The notes: generated by a model from the letters alone, not told the origin. A stretch of DNA of 64,000 nt from Paraspadella gotoi (GCA_051294375.1 CM119265.1:24347861-24411860); one strand, 5' to 3'; shown: positions 35,843 to 48,060, counted from the stretch's first letter. A program made the numbers and translations.

Positions 35843-36376
35843 GAGAGCCAAAAGTGGGAGGGCGATTGGAAGTTCGCTTGATCCTCCCTTCATCGATACA
35901 ATCAAATAATGCATAGACTGAAAATATTACTCGGTTTTTTTTTGTTGTTTTTTTATTTTGTTATTTTTCATTATTTTGTTTTTCGTTTTCGATATAGATA
36001 CAATCAAATGGAAATTGAGACTTTGTGATAAAAATAGAGAAATATCACGGATGACATGTTAAAATTGAGAACGCAATTTCGCACTTAAAATAGTTCACTG
36101 TCTTAAAAATGAATAGCTCCCCGACAATGAGCTTTACGAATATAACCTGTAGTTTATTTTATTTAGGATACTTTAACTAACAAATAAACCTTATTTACTG
36201 GGATCGGGAAAATTAAAATGGGAAATGAAAAAAAAAAACAGCTCCATCCTTAATATGAAAACCACTGGTACTATTTTTAGGGAAAAAAAGTGGGATCACA
36301 TCTGCGCCGGAAAAACTGATTCGTGGGGATTCGAGTCGAAAAAGGATGAGATGAGATGAGAAGATTTTGATGACAG

Positions 36377-36377
<1 letters not shown>
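35843..36377. other. No gene seen
   Basis: AT-rich spacer. Confidence 0.5.
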
Positions 36378-36409
<32 letters not shown>

Positions 36410-36411
36410 TT
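36378..36411. repeat. (GAC)n trinucleotide repeat
   Basis: About ten perfect GAC units in non-coding-looking DNA. Confidence 0.95.
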
Positions 36412-38573
36412 TGAACGGCAATTCGGAATGGCAGGTTTGATGGTAGTTAAGATGGCAGTCTTGACGATTGATTAAATCTTCGGCGACGGATATGGCAATG
36501 TTAGATTTTTGGCGCGTCGAATGAGATGCGAACTTGGAAGAAGATTTTGGAAATGTTAAGGGATAATCGTGTCAAGTATAATATCAAGTATATCATTAAT
36601 AAATGTAATAATTCCGTCATAGTTAATATCGAATTGAATTTGTTTCTTGATTAGTCTTCGAAAAATACAATGATTACGTTTGATAAAAAAAAATTTTAAA
36701 AAGAGAAACAAAAGCAAACCAAAAGAAAAAACCGGAATAAAATCATAACAAAAACAAAGACGCATCAGAAAACCAAAACAAACCAAAGAAAAAACTAACA
36801 AAAGCAAAACAAAACAAAGCCAGAACAGAAATAAAACAAAAGTACAACAAAACCAAAACAAAACTCAAACAAATAATAAAACCAAAACAAATAACAAAAC
36901 AAAATACAAAACCGAAATAAAAACAAAACCATCGGATGGACGAATCGATTTTTCATGACGTCAAACCGAGGAACGTTGACCGTCGTTTCCTCGACGGAAA
37001 ATTAGTCGTCCTTTTGTCTTTGATTCAAAAGACAAAAAAAAATGGCGGCGCTCGGTTCCGCTTGATTGCTCATTGCTCATTGCTCGATGCAACGGCGGAA
37101 TCGTGGACGCTGATGGTGGATGACACGTCGGCATCGGAGAAGAGGGTCGGTAGTTGATGGCCAAATTATCAATCAGTTCGTTGTGCGAGTCGCATCGTTG
37201 ATTGACTAATGACTAATGTGCACAATCTCGGGTTTTGCTTTTTTCACGACATCTATTGTCAAAAATTGAGTCGTTGAAAGAGCAAGTCAATGACTGTAAT
37301 CATTCAGTTTCTACATCTATCATTGATATCATTAGACAAACGGGATGATACCGAAAAAAAAACAACTACAGTTTAAATCTCTCGTTGTCGATTATTATCG
37401 ACAGTCGAGTTTCAGTTTCTTCCGATCGAAATCGTCACGCGCCTCACGAAAAAAAAAGAGAGAGAGAAAAAAAAACGCGTGACGCCTCGAGTCACATTCT
37501 GAATCGGATATCGACGCCGCGGCCGCCACCGCCGCCGACGCAACTGAGCAGCCACAGCCGCAGCTTCAGCGACCCCCGATCGAGTTTCTCCTTCTTCAAA
37601 TCTGATTTTCTTCCTTTTTTTTTCTGGTTCGTTTATTTAAGTGAATAAATTCGTATCGGCTCACGCGCCTCGCCGGTTCCGCTCTCGTTCACGCTCGGTT
37701 TCACGTCTCTCACCCTCATGATCACCCTCATCACCCCAAACTACCCCATTTTTTTACCGTTTTTACCCCCGACTGGCTGTGATATAATTCACGCTCTCTC
37801 TTTTCACGCGCATTCTCTTCTCGCCAGTCGACCATTTTAGTTCGCTTTTAAATTTTAAGAAAACATTACTCTAATTTTATAACACCTAGTAGTTTCTTTA
37901 GTTTTCTTTTAATGTGATTTTATTACTTTTGATTTAGTTTAATTTCTCTCCAAATTTTCATTTAATTCACTTCCAAATACACTGTCGCTCACCCTCTCAC
38001 TTTCCCTACAGCCTCGTTTCTCTCCTTTCACAATCATCGTTCACGTTTCTCACTCACGCGCATTCAACGTTCACCATTTCACTCTTTCTCTCTTTCTCTT
38101 TTCCGCCTTCTTTCTCTTCGAGCTTTTTTTTTTACATCTCCCTCTTGTACGGTTTGCGACGCCGTCGCTTTTTATTCCTTTATGGGTTTTTCCCCCATGA
38201 GTGATATTCTTTTATCTTTATTCACTTAGCTTAATAATTCCCCCATGAAAACCACTTTTTCACCAAACGTAAACATCTCACTCGCAAACTTTTTCTCTCT
38301 CCTTCACCAAAGATTTCCCGTCTTCCCACCTTGTATACGCTTTTGGCGTTTTCTCCATTAATTTCGTTTTTAATATCGAATGAAAAAAACAAAATTCATT
38401 AGATTTTGTTAATGCAAACGGTTTTTTTTTTTTGTAAAATACTAATTTAAAAATAGAAAATCCCCTTATGGCAGTAAAAAATTAAAAACGGAGAAAAATT
38501 AACAAGAAATTCAACTTTCCTGTCTTAAGACAGTTTGAATTCCCGAGCAGTCGGTTCATGAACGTCGAATAAT
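36412..38573. other. No gene supported
   Basis: Holds an AAAC/AAAAC-rich tract (36690-36930), an AAAATGGCGGCG YY1-like motif near 37039 with an open frame on both sides, and C- and T-rich stretches. The 73-codon frame at 36936-37157 has no domain I recognise. Confidence 0.4.
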
Positions 38574-38698
38574 ACAACTATCTGATAGGTAATAATTATA
38601 ATTATTCTACGTATGCTATATGAATTAAACTGCACAATTATTTCACTTATGCAAGTTAAACATCATATAGTATTATACTCTTCCATCAAGTAATAAGT
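38574..38698 (+). repeat. Dispersed repeat R2, copy 1
   Basis: ATAATACAACTATCTGATAG, CTACGTATGCTATATGAA, CTTATGCAAGTTAAACATC and CCATCAAGTAATAA are shared in order with 41587-41705. Class unknown. A 14-bp palindrome CTGTCTTAAGACAG lies just upstream (about 38520). Confidence 0.8.
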
Positions 38699-38898
38699 AG
38701 GATGACACATTAACTTACCGTTGATGATGACATATTGACATAATTACATTAGGTCCTCGACATTTCGACATTCGACGCAACTTCAAAGTCAGTGACCGCC
38801 ACACCGAGGAACGATTCCAAAATCTCTTCTTAGCTTTAATACCTTTTTCCCTCCATTCTTTCTCTGCGGGCGTATTGCCTCGAGTCTGTAATCTCCAG

Positions 38899-39037
38899 GT
38901 ATGACGATAACCAGCAGAGCCCTATCGACTGGGATGACGACGACGACGACGACGACGACGAGAAACATCTGCTGTTTAGTGGTTTACGGTTGCGCAAACG
39001 ACAGACACCAAACTCCAGGACACTCGCGATGAAGTGA
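38899..39037 (+). CDS. Candidate terminal exon with poly-Asp run, hypothetical
   Basis: A pyrimidine-containing stretch ending TAATCTCCAG precedes an open segment of about 45 codons ending in TGA (39035-39037). It reads YDDNQQSPIDW, a run of nine Asp encoded by a GAC array, then EKHLLFSGLRLRKRQ. The flanks of the array keep a mixed, coding-like composition. Against it, GAC arrays elsewhere in the window are clearly non-coding, the opposite strand is also open, and no upstream exon was found. A degenerate GCCGAC minisatellite follows, and AATAAA-type sequence lies near 39411-39425. Confidence 0.2.
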
Positions 39038-39039
39038 GG

Positions 39040-39290
39040 CGAGAAAAGAACGGGCGAGATAAGCCGACGAAATATCAAACGCTGGGAGACAAGCCGACAA
39101 AACTTCCGAGACAGAACAGACGAGCCCGACGGAAGATCTGCCGACAAAATGACCGAGCGAGAAAAGAGCAGCCCGACAGGAGACCGCGTGGGGAGTGGGG
39201 ACAATAGCCGACAAAGAAGATCTAGAATCAAGCAGATTAACCGACAAAAGATCCGGAGACCGAGACGAAAGACCAAGCTTCAAGAGATCA
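39040..39290. repeat. Degenerate GCCGACAAAA minisatellite
   Basis: AGCCGACRAAA occurs about seven times at irregular 30-40 bp spacing. Confidence 0.55.
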
Positions 39291-39917
39291 GAAATCAAAA
39301 TGTAGCATTAAACGAACCAATTAATTAAAAAGTCGGAAAAGTTATAAAACTTAGTATCCTTTTTCGATGTTACAATGTTGGACCATGACGTTATTATTTC
39401 CGCGGAGTTATTAATAAAAAATAAAACCTTTTTGGGTTAAAACAAAGAGGCGAAAACCGGTTTGACGTCCCGGATTTTGTTTCGTGATTTATTAACTTCG
39501 TTTTAGTTTTCGTTCTTTTTTGTTTTTTTGTTTGTTTTTTTTTTTAAACCACGAGTTTATATCTCTGGCCGCGATATTCTTTTCCGCGTTTTTTTTCGAG
39601 CCATTTATTTTCCGACGGTTTTTCATTTTTGCTGCCGGTTCGAGTTTGTTTTTTTTTTTCGTTTTGTCTTTGTGTTTTATCTGGGTGCATGAAAGCGCAT
39701 GCGTTCTGTGTGGAGTGAGAACTTTCTGAGTGTTCTTTTTTTTGCGATTTTTTTTACTCCAGTGTTTGAGTATTTTAAAGTTAATACCTTAATACCTTAA
39801 TACCTTAATAACCGTCGCCATTGATTTTCGGTCATTATTTATTTTCAATTTTAAATTTGTTTTTTGTTTTTTTTTTTTAGCGTCGCCATGCGCTTCTTTC
39901 TGGGGAAAATCACGGGC
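39291..39917. other. No gene seen
   Basis: T-rich spacer with three tandem copies of the decamer TAATACCTTA near 39782-39812. Confidence 0.5.
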
Positions 39918-39919
39918 GG

Positions 39920-39976
<57 letters not shown>

Positions 39977-40010
39977 CTCTCTCCTCTCTCTCCTCCCGTC
40001 TCTCTCTACT
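39918..40010. repeat. (CT)n microsatellite
   Basis: CT tract with minor interruptions. Confidence 0.95.
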
Positions 40011-41299
40011 CGTCTCTTCTGCTTCTTTCTCTCAGGCACGCCTCGCTGCGCCGTCTCTCTCTCCGCACTGCTTCTCAAATTCGCGAGACGTGAAAAAAGT
40101 CACGTGAAAGAAGACGAAGGCGCGCGGAGGAAGAGAAGGAGGAAGAAGAAGAGGAGCAAAAAGGAAAGGGAGGAAACGAAGGAGAAAAAAGGACAAAGTG
40201 GTGGAGGAAAGGAAAAAAGGAGATGACAAAGTTGACAAAGAAAATAGTGAAGACGAAGGGAAAAAAGGAAATTAGAAAGTTAAAAAAGAGGAAAGGACGA
40301 AAATGATCAGGCTGATTTGATGTAAAAGATCATTGAATAAAAATAATACAATTTTAATGCTAACCCATTACTACTAATTCATTAATTCTCTTCGGTGTCA
40401 TTTTGTAATGTAAATTATATATTTTAACGATGAGGAGGAGGGGCTTCGACCCCTGCATCTTCTTCCTCCCCATTCCTCGTCATTTTTTCACGGGGTTCGT
40501 TGATTTTCACGATTTTCGTTCCGTCCTTTTCCTATTATGCTTACATTTTGCTTATTACTGGACATCTTTCTCAATAAACGCTTTACCTTTTATTTCTCGT
40601 TCTATTATTCCACGAGGATACTTATTCCAGGGTGGCGCCCATTGTGCTGGACATTAACAAATTTTCCGCCTTGTATTTCTGAAGAATTTCATTTTCATAT
40701 TTTCGCTCTTATTTTTTGGCGTTAAAAAATTATATCAATTTAATCATGAAGAAGAAAAAGAGGAAAAAATTGTTACTTCACGTCGCAACTAAAATTTTTT
40801 GAAAAAAAAACATTTCTCTTTTCTTAATTTCCTCTCTTCGACTGTCTTGATAAAAGACAGAAGGTTGCGTGTCTCTCAAAACTTCATTCTTAATCACATC
40901 GTTGTCTTCTCTCCCTCCCCTTGTTGCTTTCTTGAACGGAGTAAAGAAGGAAGAAAGACAAGCGCAGGGCCGAGGGCTTTAATATTTCTTTACCTTTTAT
41001 TTCTCGTTCTGTTATTTTACGAGGATACTTATTCCAGGGTTTATAAACAATCAAATGGAGAAAAAACGAGATTAAAAAAAAACAAAATAAGGCAAAATAA
41101 AAACATTCTCGCTCATAATCGTAATTCTCGCGAATCAGATAACAAAAAGTAACGACGTCGTTACGAAAACATTTGGGGAGACAAAAAAAAAGACAAAAGG
41201 GCAACGAGGGCGAAAAAACGATGAGGAGAAATCAATCGGAGAAAAAATAAAAGATAAGAGGAAGGAATAATCGAGGAAATGAGAAGATGATATAAATGA
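40011..41299. other. No gene seen; holds a 52-bp direct repeat
   Basis: CTTTACCTTTTATTTCTCGT followed by ACGAGGATACTTATTCCAGG occurs at about 40580-40632 and again at about 40989-41041. The rest is purine-rich or AT-rich without a supported gene. Confidence 0.55.
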
Positions 41300-41392
41300 C
41301 AGTGACAAGAATAGTTTCACTGATAAGACAGTGACAAGATAAGTGACACTGATAAGACAGTGACAAGATAAGTGACACTGATAAGACAATGA
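41300..41392. repeat. 29-bp minisatellite, about 3 copies
   Basis: GATAAGACAGTGACAAGATA followed by AGTGACACT, repeated in register. Confidence 0.9.
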
Positions 41393-41586
41393 CGAGAACC
41401 GTCAAGTTTAAGGTGTTGCGTCGTAGTGACTTTCTTGTCAGAACGCATTTCCCAACGATTACCTGACTACATAAGTTAAATACGAAATAAGCCGCATTTA
41501 CTCTCTGATTACGTAACCTTATTTTTATCGTCATATGTATGAAACATGTAAACATGAAAAAAGTATGAAACATGCATAACAATTGA

Positions 41587-41705
41587 ATAATAATACAACT
41601 ATCTGATAGGTACTAACTATAATAATTCTACGTATGCTATATGAACTAAACTTATGCAAGTTAAACATCATATAGTATTTCACCCTTCCATCAAGTAATA
41701 ACTAA
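41587..41705 (+). repeat. Dispersed repeat R2, copy 2
   Basis: Same ordered blocks as 38574-38698, with one internal deletion of about 15 bp. Confidence 0.8.
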
Positions 41706-41796
41706 ATTGATATAGTATTAACTAAATTATGATAATTTAAAATGTAAATGAGACAAACTAACAGATTTAAACGTAAGTTACGAAGTTGCTCCGTGA

Positions 41797-41849
41797 TTAC
41801 TCGTGGCGAAATGCCGCGGGCGTGGGTTCGAATCTCACGGCTGCCACCA
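41797..41849 (+). repeat. tRNA-Leu-like 3' half ending in CCA
   Basis: GGC-GAAAT-GCC forms a variable-arm-like hairpin, then GTGGG-TTCGAAT-CTCAC forms a T arm, then GGCTGCC-A-CCA. This closely matches the 3' end of animal tRNA-Leu, including the CCA that animal tRNA genes do not encode. The 5' half and acceptor partner are absent, so it is not a functional tRNA gene. On the minus strand the same bases could be a primer-binding site starting TGGTGGCAGCC, just downstream of TATAAATA (41964-41971) and AATAAAA (41895-41901), as after an LTR. Both readings fit. Confidence 0.5.
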
Positions 41850-42481
41850 CATTTAAGTAAGTAGACAGAGATTTCAATATGAAACCAAAGTGGATTTTAT
41901 TCTCAGATAGAAGACAGGCATAGAGCGTTGTGAGACAGATGGGATAAATACAAAAACTATCAGTATTTATACACTGCAATCGGATCATCGACACGCGTTC
42001 TCTTTCCCTTTGGCATGAAACCCATCTTCTCATTGGTCAGTCTCGAAGGCGATTCAACCAATCAGAGAGTCCTTGGTTGATTTCATCCGAGTCGCTGATC
42101 CGGTCCGATTTGATTCCGATTCTGTTTCTTGATTCCGATTCCATCTTGGATGATAACAATAACGAAAGTTTGAGCCAAGCTAAAAAAGAAAACTCTGCTT
42201 ATCAAAACATCTGTGCGGGAATCAGCGATATTGGTCCAAATTGAAACAGATGTCACCCGAGGAGAAAAAAAAATAGATACATTTCGAGTCAGCCAAAACC
42301 AGCGCCCCCTACCCCTTTTATTTTTTGCCTCACAAACACACTCACAAAAAACAAAACCGAAAAAAAGAAGATAAAGAAAAAAAAAGAAAACTCCCACAAA
42401 ACCAGAGAAGAAAAAAAAAAAGAAAACAAAAACTCTTATAGAACCGAGGCTTTAAGGGAGGAAATACTTTTTCCCTCGAGC

Positions 42482-42483
<2 letters not shown>
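41850..42483. other. Possible LTR remnant on the minus strand; otherwise spacer
   Basis: On the minus strand, TATAAATA at about 41968 and AATAAAA at about 41898 precede the tRNA-like site in promoter then poly-A order. The other LTR edge and a polypurine tract were not found, and the last bases before the site are not CA. Confidence 0.25.
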
Positions 42484-42579
<96 letters not shown>

Positions 42580-42584
42580 GAGAC
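42484..42584. repeat. (GA)n microsatellite
   Basis: GA tract with one break. Confidence 0.95.
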
Positions 42585-44049
42585 GAAGACAAGGCGAACG
42601 GAGGAAAAGAAGAACCTTGAGCTTTTCTGGAATCCGTGGCGTTTCCATGACGACAATTCCTTTTTAACCCTCGACGCCGTTTATTACCAAATATGGCGAC
42701 GCGAAATTGGATCGTTTGCCCGACCTGAATTACTTCTCGTAGTCTTGAAAAAGGATTTGCTGAGAGGCTGAGAGGGTGAGCGTCGAAGTAGCTTACCTTT
42801 TTCTCTGCTTTATTTTCAGTGGGGTAAGGCAGAGAGACGATCGGAAAGAATATTAATAATATAACGTGGGGGGGGGGGACTGGAGGCGTGGGATTTTTTT
42901 TTCGGGAGTTTGAAGGTTAATTTGGAGGATATGAAGGTTAATCGCGGTAGAAGAGGAGGCTAATTCGATGGACGCGTGGGTGATTAAGAGCATTGGAGAC
43001 TTTATTCAGAGATTGAGATGATTCTAATACGGAAGACAAGAGTGGAAAAGAGAGATAAGATGGCTGATCCTCTTCAAAGATGCGTGGAGAACTAATAGTT
43101 TCAAAGAGGCACTTGGAGGAGGAGGAGGAGGAGGAGGAGGAGGAGGAGGGGAAAAGGAAGGGGAGGAAAGAAATGGAAAGAGAAAGGAGAAGAGAAGAAG
43201 AAAGATAAGTGAAATAGAAAAGAAAGGAAAGGGAAATGTGTGAAATAGAAAAGAAAGGAAAGGAAAATGTGTGGAATAGAAAAGAAAGGAAAGGAAAATG
43301 TGTGGAATAGAAAGGAAGAAGATAAGAAAATATAGGAGCGAGAAACTGGCGACAAAGAGAAAAAAGCTCAAGAGAAAAAAAGACTTGAGGACACAAAAGA
43401 GAGGAGCAAGAGAGAGAGAGGCGACTAAAAAGAGAGGAGCGATACAAGAAAAAGGGAGGAGTAACAAAAAAAGCGATCTGTAGGACGAAGAAGATGCACT
43501 GTAGGAGCAAAGGGAATCGTGGGTGGAAAGTTGATGGAGTGGAAATGAGGCTGGAGAGAAGATAGAAAGGGATGGAGTTGCTGGAGTAAAAAAGGAAGAA
43601 TATATGAAAATCAAACCAACAAAAATCTAAAGAGAAAGAAGAATTACGGAGTAGGAAGGCAGCATTGGAAGTAAAGACAGGAAGTATAAGCATCCATTGA
43701 ACGACGTCATAAAACGTCAGGAAGCTTGATAAACTTTCATTGAATATTTTTATATATATTTTTCCGGGTAACAAGAAAATTCAGAAATGACTTTAAAATT
43801 TCCTTTAAAATATTCCTGACATTATCGAGTAAAATGCTAAAGGTTTTTTTTTATTTTACGTTGTAATTACAATTTTAATGTTAAAATAACCCTCCGGTAT
43901 AAAACATTTACAATAATAAGTAATAAAAAATGATACTGAATGCCGACCTAATGCTTTCTAAATTCAATATACAATTGTCCTAATTCATACTTCAATATGC
44001 AAATTAGTTTTTTGTTTGTGATTTAGGATCGAGGAGACTAGGTGTAAGA
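42585..44049. other. No gene seen; purine-rich spacer
   Basis: A GGA run (43108-43149), then about four copies of a 26-bp purine unit GGAAATGTGTGAAATAGAAA (43210-43310). The long minus-strand frame (42938-43774) is produced by this purine bias. Confidence 0.6.
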
Positions 44050-44081
44050 AAGAGAAAGAGAGAAGAGAGAGAGAGAGAAAG

Positions 44082-44169
<88 letters not shown>
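44050..44169. repeat. (GA)n microsatellite
   Basis: GA tract with short interruptions. Confidence 0.95.
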
Positions 44170-44171
<2 letters not shown>

Positions 44172-44257
44172 GGTTAGTGAGTAGCAAGAGGATAGGAACC
44201 AGAAAAAAATGCGTTGGAGAAAAAGTCGCGAAGGGCGACGTCATGTTAAAGAATGGA

Positions 44258-44276
44258 CGACGACGACGACGACGAC

Positions 44277-44313
<37 letters not shown>

Positions 44314-44315
44314 TA
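44258..44315. repeat. (GAC)n trinucleotide repeat
   Basis: About 18 GAC units with one break (GACCGAC). Confidence 0.95.
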
Positions 44316-44934
44316 CAAAAACGATCGTAATAATGACAACGTCGATAACTACGAGGGCTTACTGCTTTTCAAGACTAGTTTAAGATATAATCCGTTCTGA
44401 ATAAAAACAAGTGACATTTACATTTGTTACATTTTTCGATTATTTATTCAGAAAAGATAACATATAAAATAAAACTGCTAACGATAACGACGATTCGGAC
44501 GGCAACAACATGAACTGCAACGATTGGTTCATTGTTTCAGTCGAGGCGAAGGCGACGATGACAAAGACAATGATGACGACGACGATAACGATGCCGATGA
44601 CAGTAAAACCTATGACGATGACAGAATCGACGATGACATCGACGGTTTTAAGATGAAGATGAGAAAGATTAGATTTCGCGTTGAAGGTGATAAAAGTGAT
44701 TGATTGATTAAGACCTGAGAGAGAGAGACGTCCTTCAGAGTTTTCTCGAATCCAAAGGGCCGCCGACTTGAGTCATCGCTCACCCAATCCACGTGCAAGG
44801 TCGGTCCTGTTTTAACCAGCGACAAATCTCCTTTTATTTTCTGAGAAATATGATCTTGGTTACAGCAGAATGGGTAAAATAAAGAGTTCCAGTAACAGTT
44901 TTACGTAGTTAATTCCTCTAATAGTGTATTTTTT
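44316..44934. other. No gene seen
   Basis: Degenerate GATGAC sequence at 44540-44660, then ordinary spacer. Confidence 0.5.
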
Positions 44935-45195
44935 TGTATGAAATTGGTACAACCAATATTAAATTATCAAGTCATTCAATTAATAAGCTATCTTGCCCCT
45001 GAATTTGGATGGGCTGTGGTGTATTAAAGCCTCCATCTCTCTTTCAAGGTAATAATTTAGTATTATCCCCATCAAGGCTCTTTTTCTCAGTCGAGTTGTT
45101 TAACTCCCAGAGTTCCTGGCTTCCCTATCAATGAAGTGATGTATCATTTTTGAACTGTTTTAAATGTATAGATGAACCACTCCCTTTAAAATAAT
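44935..45195 (-). repeat. Dispersed repeat R1, near full length
   Basis: From ATTGGTACAACCAAT, through CTATCTTGCCCCTGAATTTG and CCAGAGTTCCTGGCTTCCC, to GAACCACTCCCTTT. Together with 59643-59920 it defines both ends of the family. Confidence 0.7.
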
Positions 45196-45282
45196 ATTCG
45201 AATAGAACAATACTATTGTCAATAGCTCATAAAACTCTGTTTTTGTATCTTATATTTCGAAAGAACAGCAAGATGATACTTA

Positions 45283-45340
45283 CGACGATAAAGACGACGA
45301 CAACGACGACAACGACGACGACGACGACGACGACCACGAT
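45283..45340. repeat. (GAC/AAC)n trinucleotide repeat
   Basis: ACGACGACAACGACG units. Confidence 0.9.
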
Positions 45341-45432
45341 GATCACGCTTTTCCTTTCGATCATCTGGGTTTTCAAGTATTCATCATCAAACGGATTCCC
45401 GGTTGACTTCCACTCGACCGTTTGTCGAATAG

Positions 45433-45443
45433 CGAGAGCGAGA

Positions 45444-45481
<38 letters not shown>

Positions 45482-45504
45482 AGAGGAGAGAGAGAAGAGA
45501 GAGT

Positions 45505-45540
<36 letters not shown>

Positions 45541-45626
45541 ACGNNNNNNNNNNNNNNNNNNNNNNNNNNNNNNNNNNNNNNNNNNNNNNNNNNNNNNNNN
45601 NNNNNNNNNNNNNNNNNNNNNNNNNN
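45433..45626. repeat. (GA)n microsatellite and assembly gap
   Basis: GA tract to 45541, then 83 N. Confidence 0.9.
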
Positions 45627-46281
45627 CTGTTGAAAGTCGAGGTGTAAATTTTATGAAAAAATGGAGCAGAAAAATGCAGCTCACGTTCTCGGTTGTGGAG
45701 TCGAAACAGCCTAATTGGAGAATTGGATTACATTCAATAGCTTCGTCGTTGCCAAGACATATGCTGATTAATATTGTACAATAAAGTCAAGAATAACAAA
45801 AACTGTCAACGTTAAACATTTGAATTTTAGATTTCCTTGACGGGTTTAAAAAAAAATGGAATTCCGATATACAATTGATTCTTAATTCACTGTTAATCCG
45901 ACAGCGATATTCTTTGGATATTTCTTGTCAATACGTCCCTCCTTTTTTCNNNNNNNNNNNNNNNNNNNNNNNNNNNNNNNNNNNNNNNNNNNNNNNNNNN
46001 NNNNNNNNNNNNNNNNNNNNNNNNNNNNNNNNNNNNNNNNNNNNNNNNNNNNNNNNNNNNNNNNNNNNNNNNNNNNNNNNNNNNNNNNNNNNNNNNNNNN
46101 NNNNNNNNNNNNNNNNNNNNNNNNNNNNNNTCATCTTTCCATTTATTATTTAACAGTCCATTCGTTTATTAATTTATCCATCTCCTATTCATTAATTAAT
46201 TTCGACCATCTTTTCATTCAATGCCCGCGACCTATAAATATGTGCATCCAATTCATTCATTCATTCATTCATTCCTTCATT
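45627..46281. other. Spacer with gap and CATT repeats
   Basis: No gene seen. 181 N at 45950-46130, then TCATTCATTCATT repeats abutting the retrotransposon. Confidence 0.6.
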
Positions 46282-46816
46282 AAATTCAAAATAAAAGAGT
46301 CATCTCCCGGATTCGATCCGGGAAAGATCATCCACAAACAGTGAATTAGAGTTCATCACCATCACTGTAATTAAATATAGATATTCCCTTTGTATTATTA
46401 TTATAGCATGTCATATTGATTATGTTGAACAAGAGAACATTATAACCTTATATTTTACTAGGGTACACTAGTAGTATTTTAATAGTTCTCATTTCTGTTA
46501 TATCATTTAGTTCTTAGTTCTTCTGGTAAAGAATTTGTTATCAACACTTACTGTCCATCACTACAGTTTGAATACTTATTCTAATGTTAAGTTTCATTGA
46601 TTTTATGTATTCCTTATTGATTGTTAGTATTATTTCCTTTTGCTTGTTTGTGCATATAGATACTCTATGGAATTCTATGGAATATCTATATGCTTTGATT
46701 ATTTTATTAAGGTTGATTTTATAAATGAACAAATAAATAATTTTGTTCTTGGAAAACATTTTTATCTTATGAACGAACTAGTGAGGCGCAGACGCACGTG
46801 GTGGTCGTTCACCACA
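46282..46816 (+). repeat. 5' LTR, truncated, copy 1
   Basis: Matches the 3' LTR from its CAAAATAAAAGAGTC region to TTCACCACA. Differences are about ten single-base indels and hardly any substitutions. Contains the hairpin CCCGGATTCGATCCGGG (about 46309). TTGGTCAGCCC follows as the likely primer-binding site (from 46818); its tRNA was not identified. Confidence 0.85.
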
Positions 46817-47137
46817 TTGGTCAGCCCGACTACGAACTTTCAAAGCCTCTTGAGCACCGCTCGAGACGCTCACCAACCTTCCCACGAGTCAGATATAGCG
46901 CAGACGACGCCAGGATTCAACGCCAGACGCTCGCGCAGCCCAAACAGATGCCGCTGCAGATTCAGGCGTCACACAAGGTCCCAAGCCACTTCACTCAACG
47001 TCCCGCCCTCAATTGCCGCGGTCGACGTTCCCATCACCAAGCATTGCTGACGAGGAAGTCGAAGCGCCCGTCAAACGACGCCACAAACTCCAAGAATCTT
47101 ACTTTTCCCCTCGGCCGACATAGACGCGCCTTCAACC

Positions 47138-48060
47138 ATGGAGCAGCCCGCCAACGCAGACGGAAGTCGAGGCACTCGAGCGGCGCTGGACGCCGCCATG
47201 GCCGCCACGCGCGCCGCCAGGAGGCGCTCTCGAGATCTGAAAAGCCCAAGAAACCAGACCTGCCACCTTTCGACCGTGACAATATCGAAATATGGATAAG
47301 ACGCGTCGAGTCCGCGTATACGCGAGCGAGAGTCGTCACTGCCAAGGATAAATTCGCCTTCTTGGAGGCGAAGATTTCAGTCGACGTCGACCCGCGTATC
47401 AAACGCGTTTCTTACGGAGATCCGTCAGAGGAGAGGTGGACGGCCTTCATCGAATATCTTCTTTCCGAATATGGCTTGACGAAACGCCAACAAGCAGAAA
47501 CACTTCTTGATGCCAAGGTTGCCGCGACGACATGCGACCGTCGCAACACCTCGCCGTTTAGTAGAGAAATCATCGACGGTAAATATTCGACGACATCAGG
47601 AAGGAGCTGGTCATTAGAGACTTCCTCCGGCAAGTCAAGGCAAGCGTCATCGATCGCGCCGAATCATCGACAGCTGCGGAGCTGGCTGCCATGCCGACAG
47701 ACATTTCGACGCAACAGGGAAGCCTTTGTACAAGAGCGCGCCTCGTCGATCAATCTTGTTACGTGCGACGACGAGCCTTCTTTCTCTAGCGACGACGATG
47801 AGCGCATCGAAATCAAGCGCAGTAAATCAACGCCGTGAGCGACCTTTCTCTTCCACCAGATGGAACCGCGCCTCTGGCGCCACTCGAGCGCCAACTCAAA
47901 AACCAGAAGGCGCCGGTTCATCGAGGTTAAAGCAGATTTTTGCCAGTTCCACCTGAAGTTCGGAGACTCCGCCTACGTTGTGAAAAGGGTTGCACACGTT
48001 ATGGGGAAAAACGCGCCACAAAAGCCGGGAAACGGCCAGGCGGGGAAGGCGCAGGTGAAC
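47138..48060 (+). pseudogene. gag: Gypsy gag, frameshifted, copy 1
   Basis: Gag builds the particle that packages the element RNA. The likely start is the ATG at 47138 (MEQPANADG). After a frame change the capsid-like region reads LPPFDRDNIEIWIRRVE and later FIEYLLSEYGLTKRQQAET, a pattern typical of gag in many arthropod gypsy elements. Near the end CQFHLKFGD (from 47941) is followed in another frame by CEKGC (47979-47993). Together they give the Cx2H...Cx3C nucleic-acid-binding arrangement of this group. At least three frame changes are needed, so no full-length Gag is encoded as written. Since the LTRs differ mostly by indels, some breaks may be sequencing errors and not decay. An upstream open stretch (46798-47137) is in the leader. 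Confidence 0.8.

Noticed and set aside
41797-41849. Functional tRNA-Leu gene
   Set aside because: The 5' half, D arm and acceptor partner are missing, and CCA is encoded.
42938-43774. 278-codon minus-strand open frame, the longest outside the retrotransposon
   Set aside because: It runs through purine-rich repeats (GGA run and a 26-bp unit). The Ser/Phe/Leu-rich peptide follows from composition, and no domain or splice signal supports it.
46541-46759. Minus-strand 72-codon frame in the LTR
   Set aside because: It is AT-rich, lies wholly inside the LTR, and has no domain.
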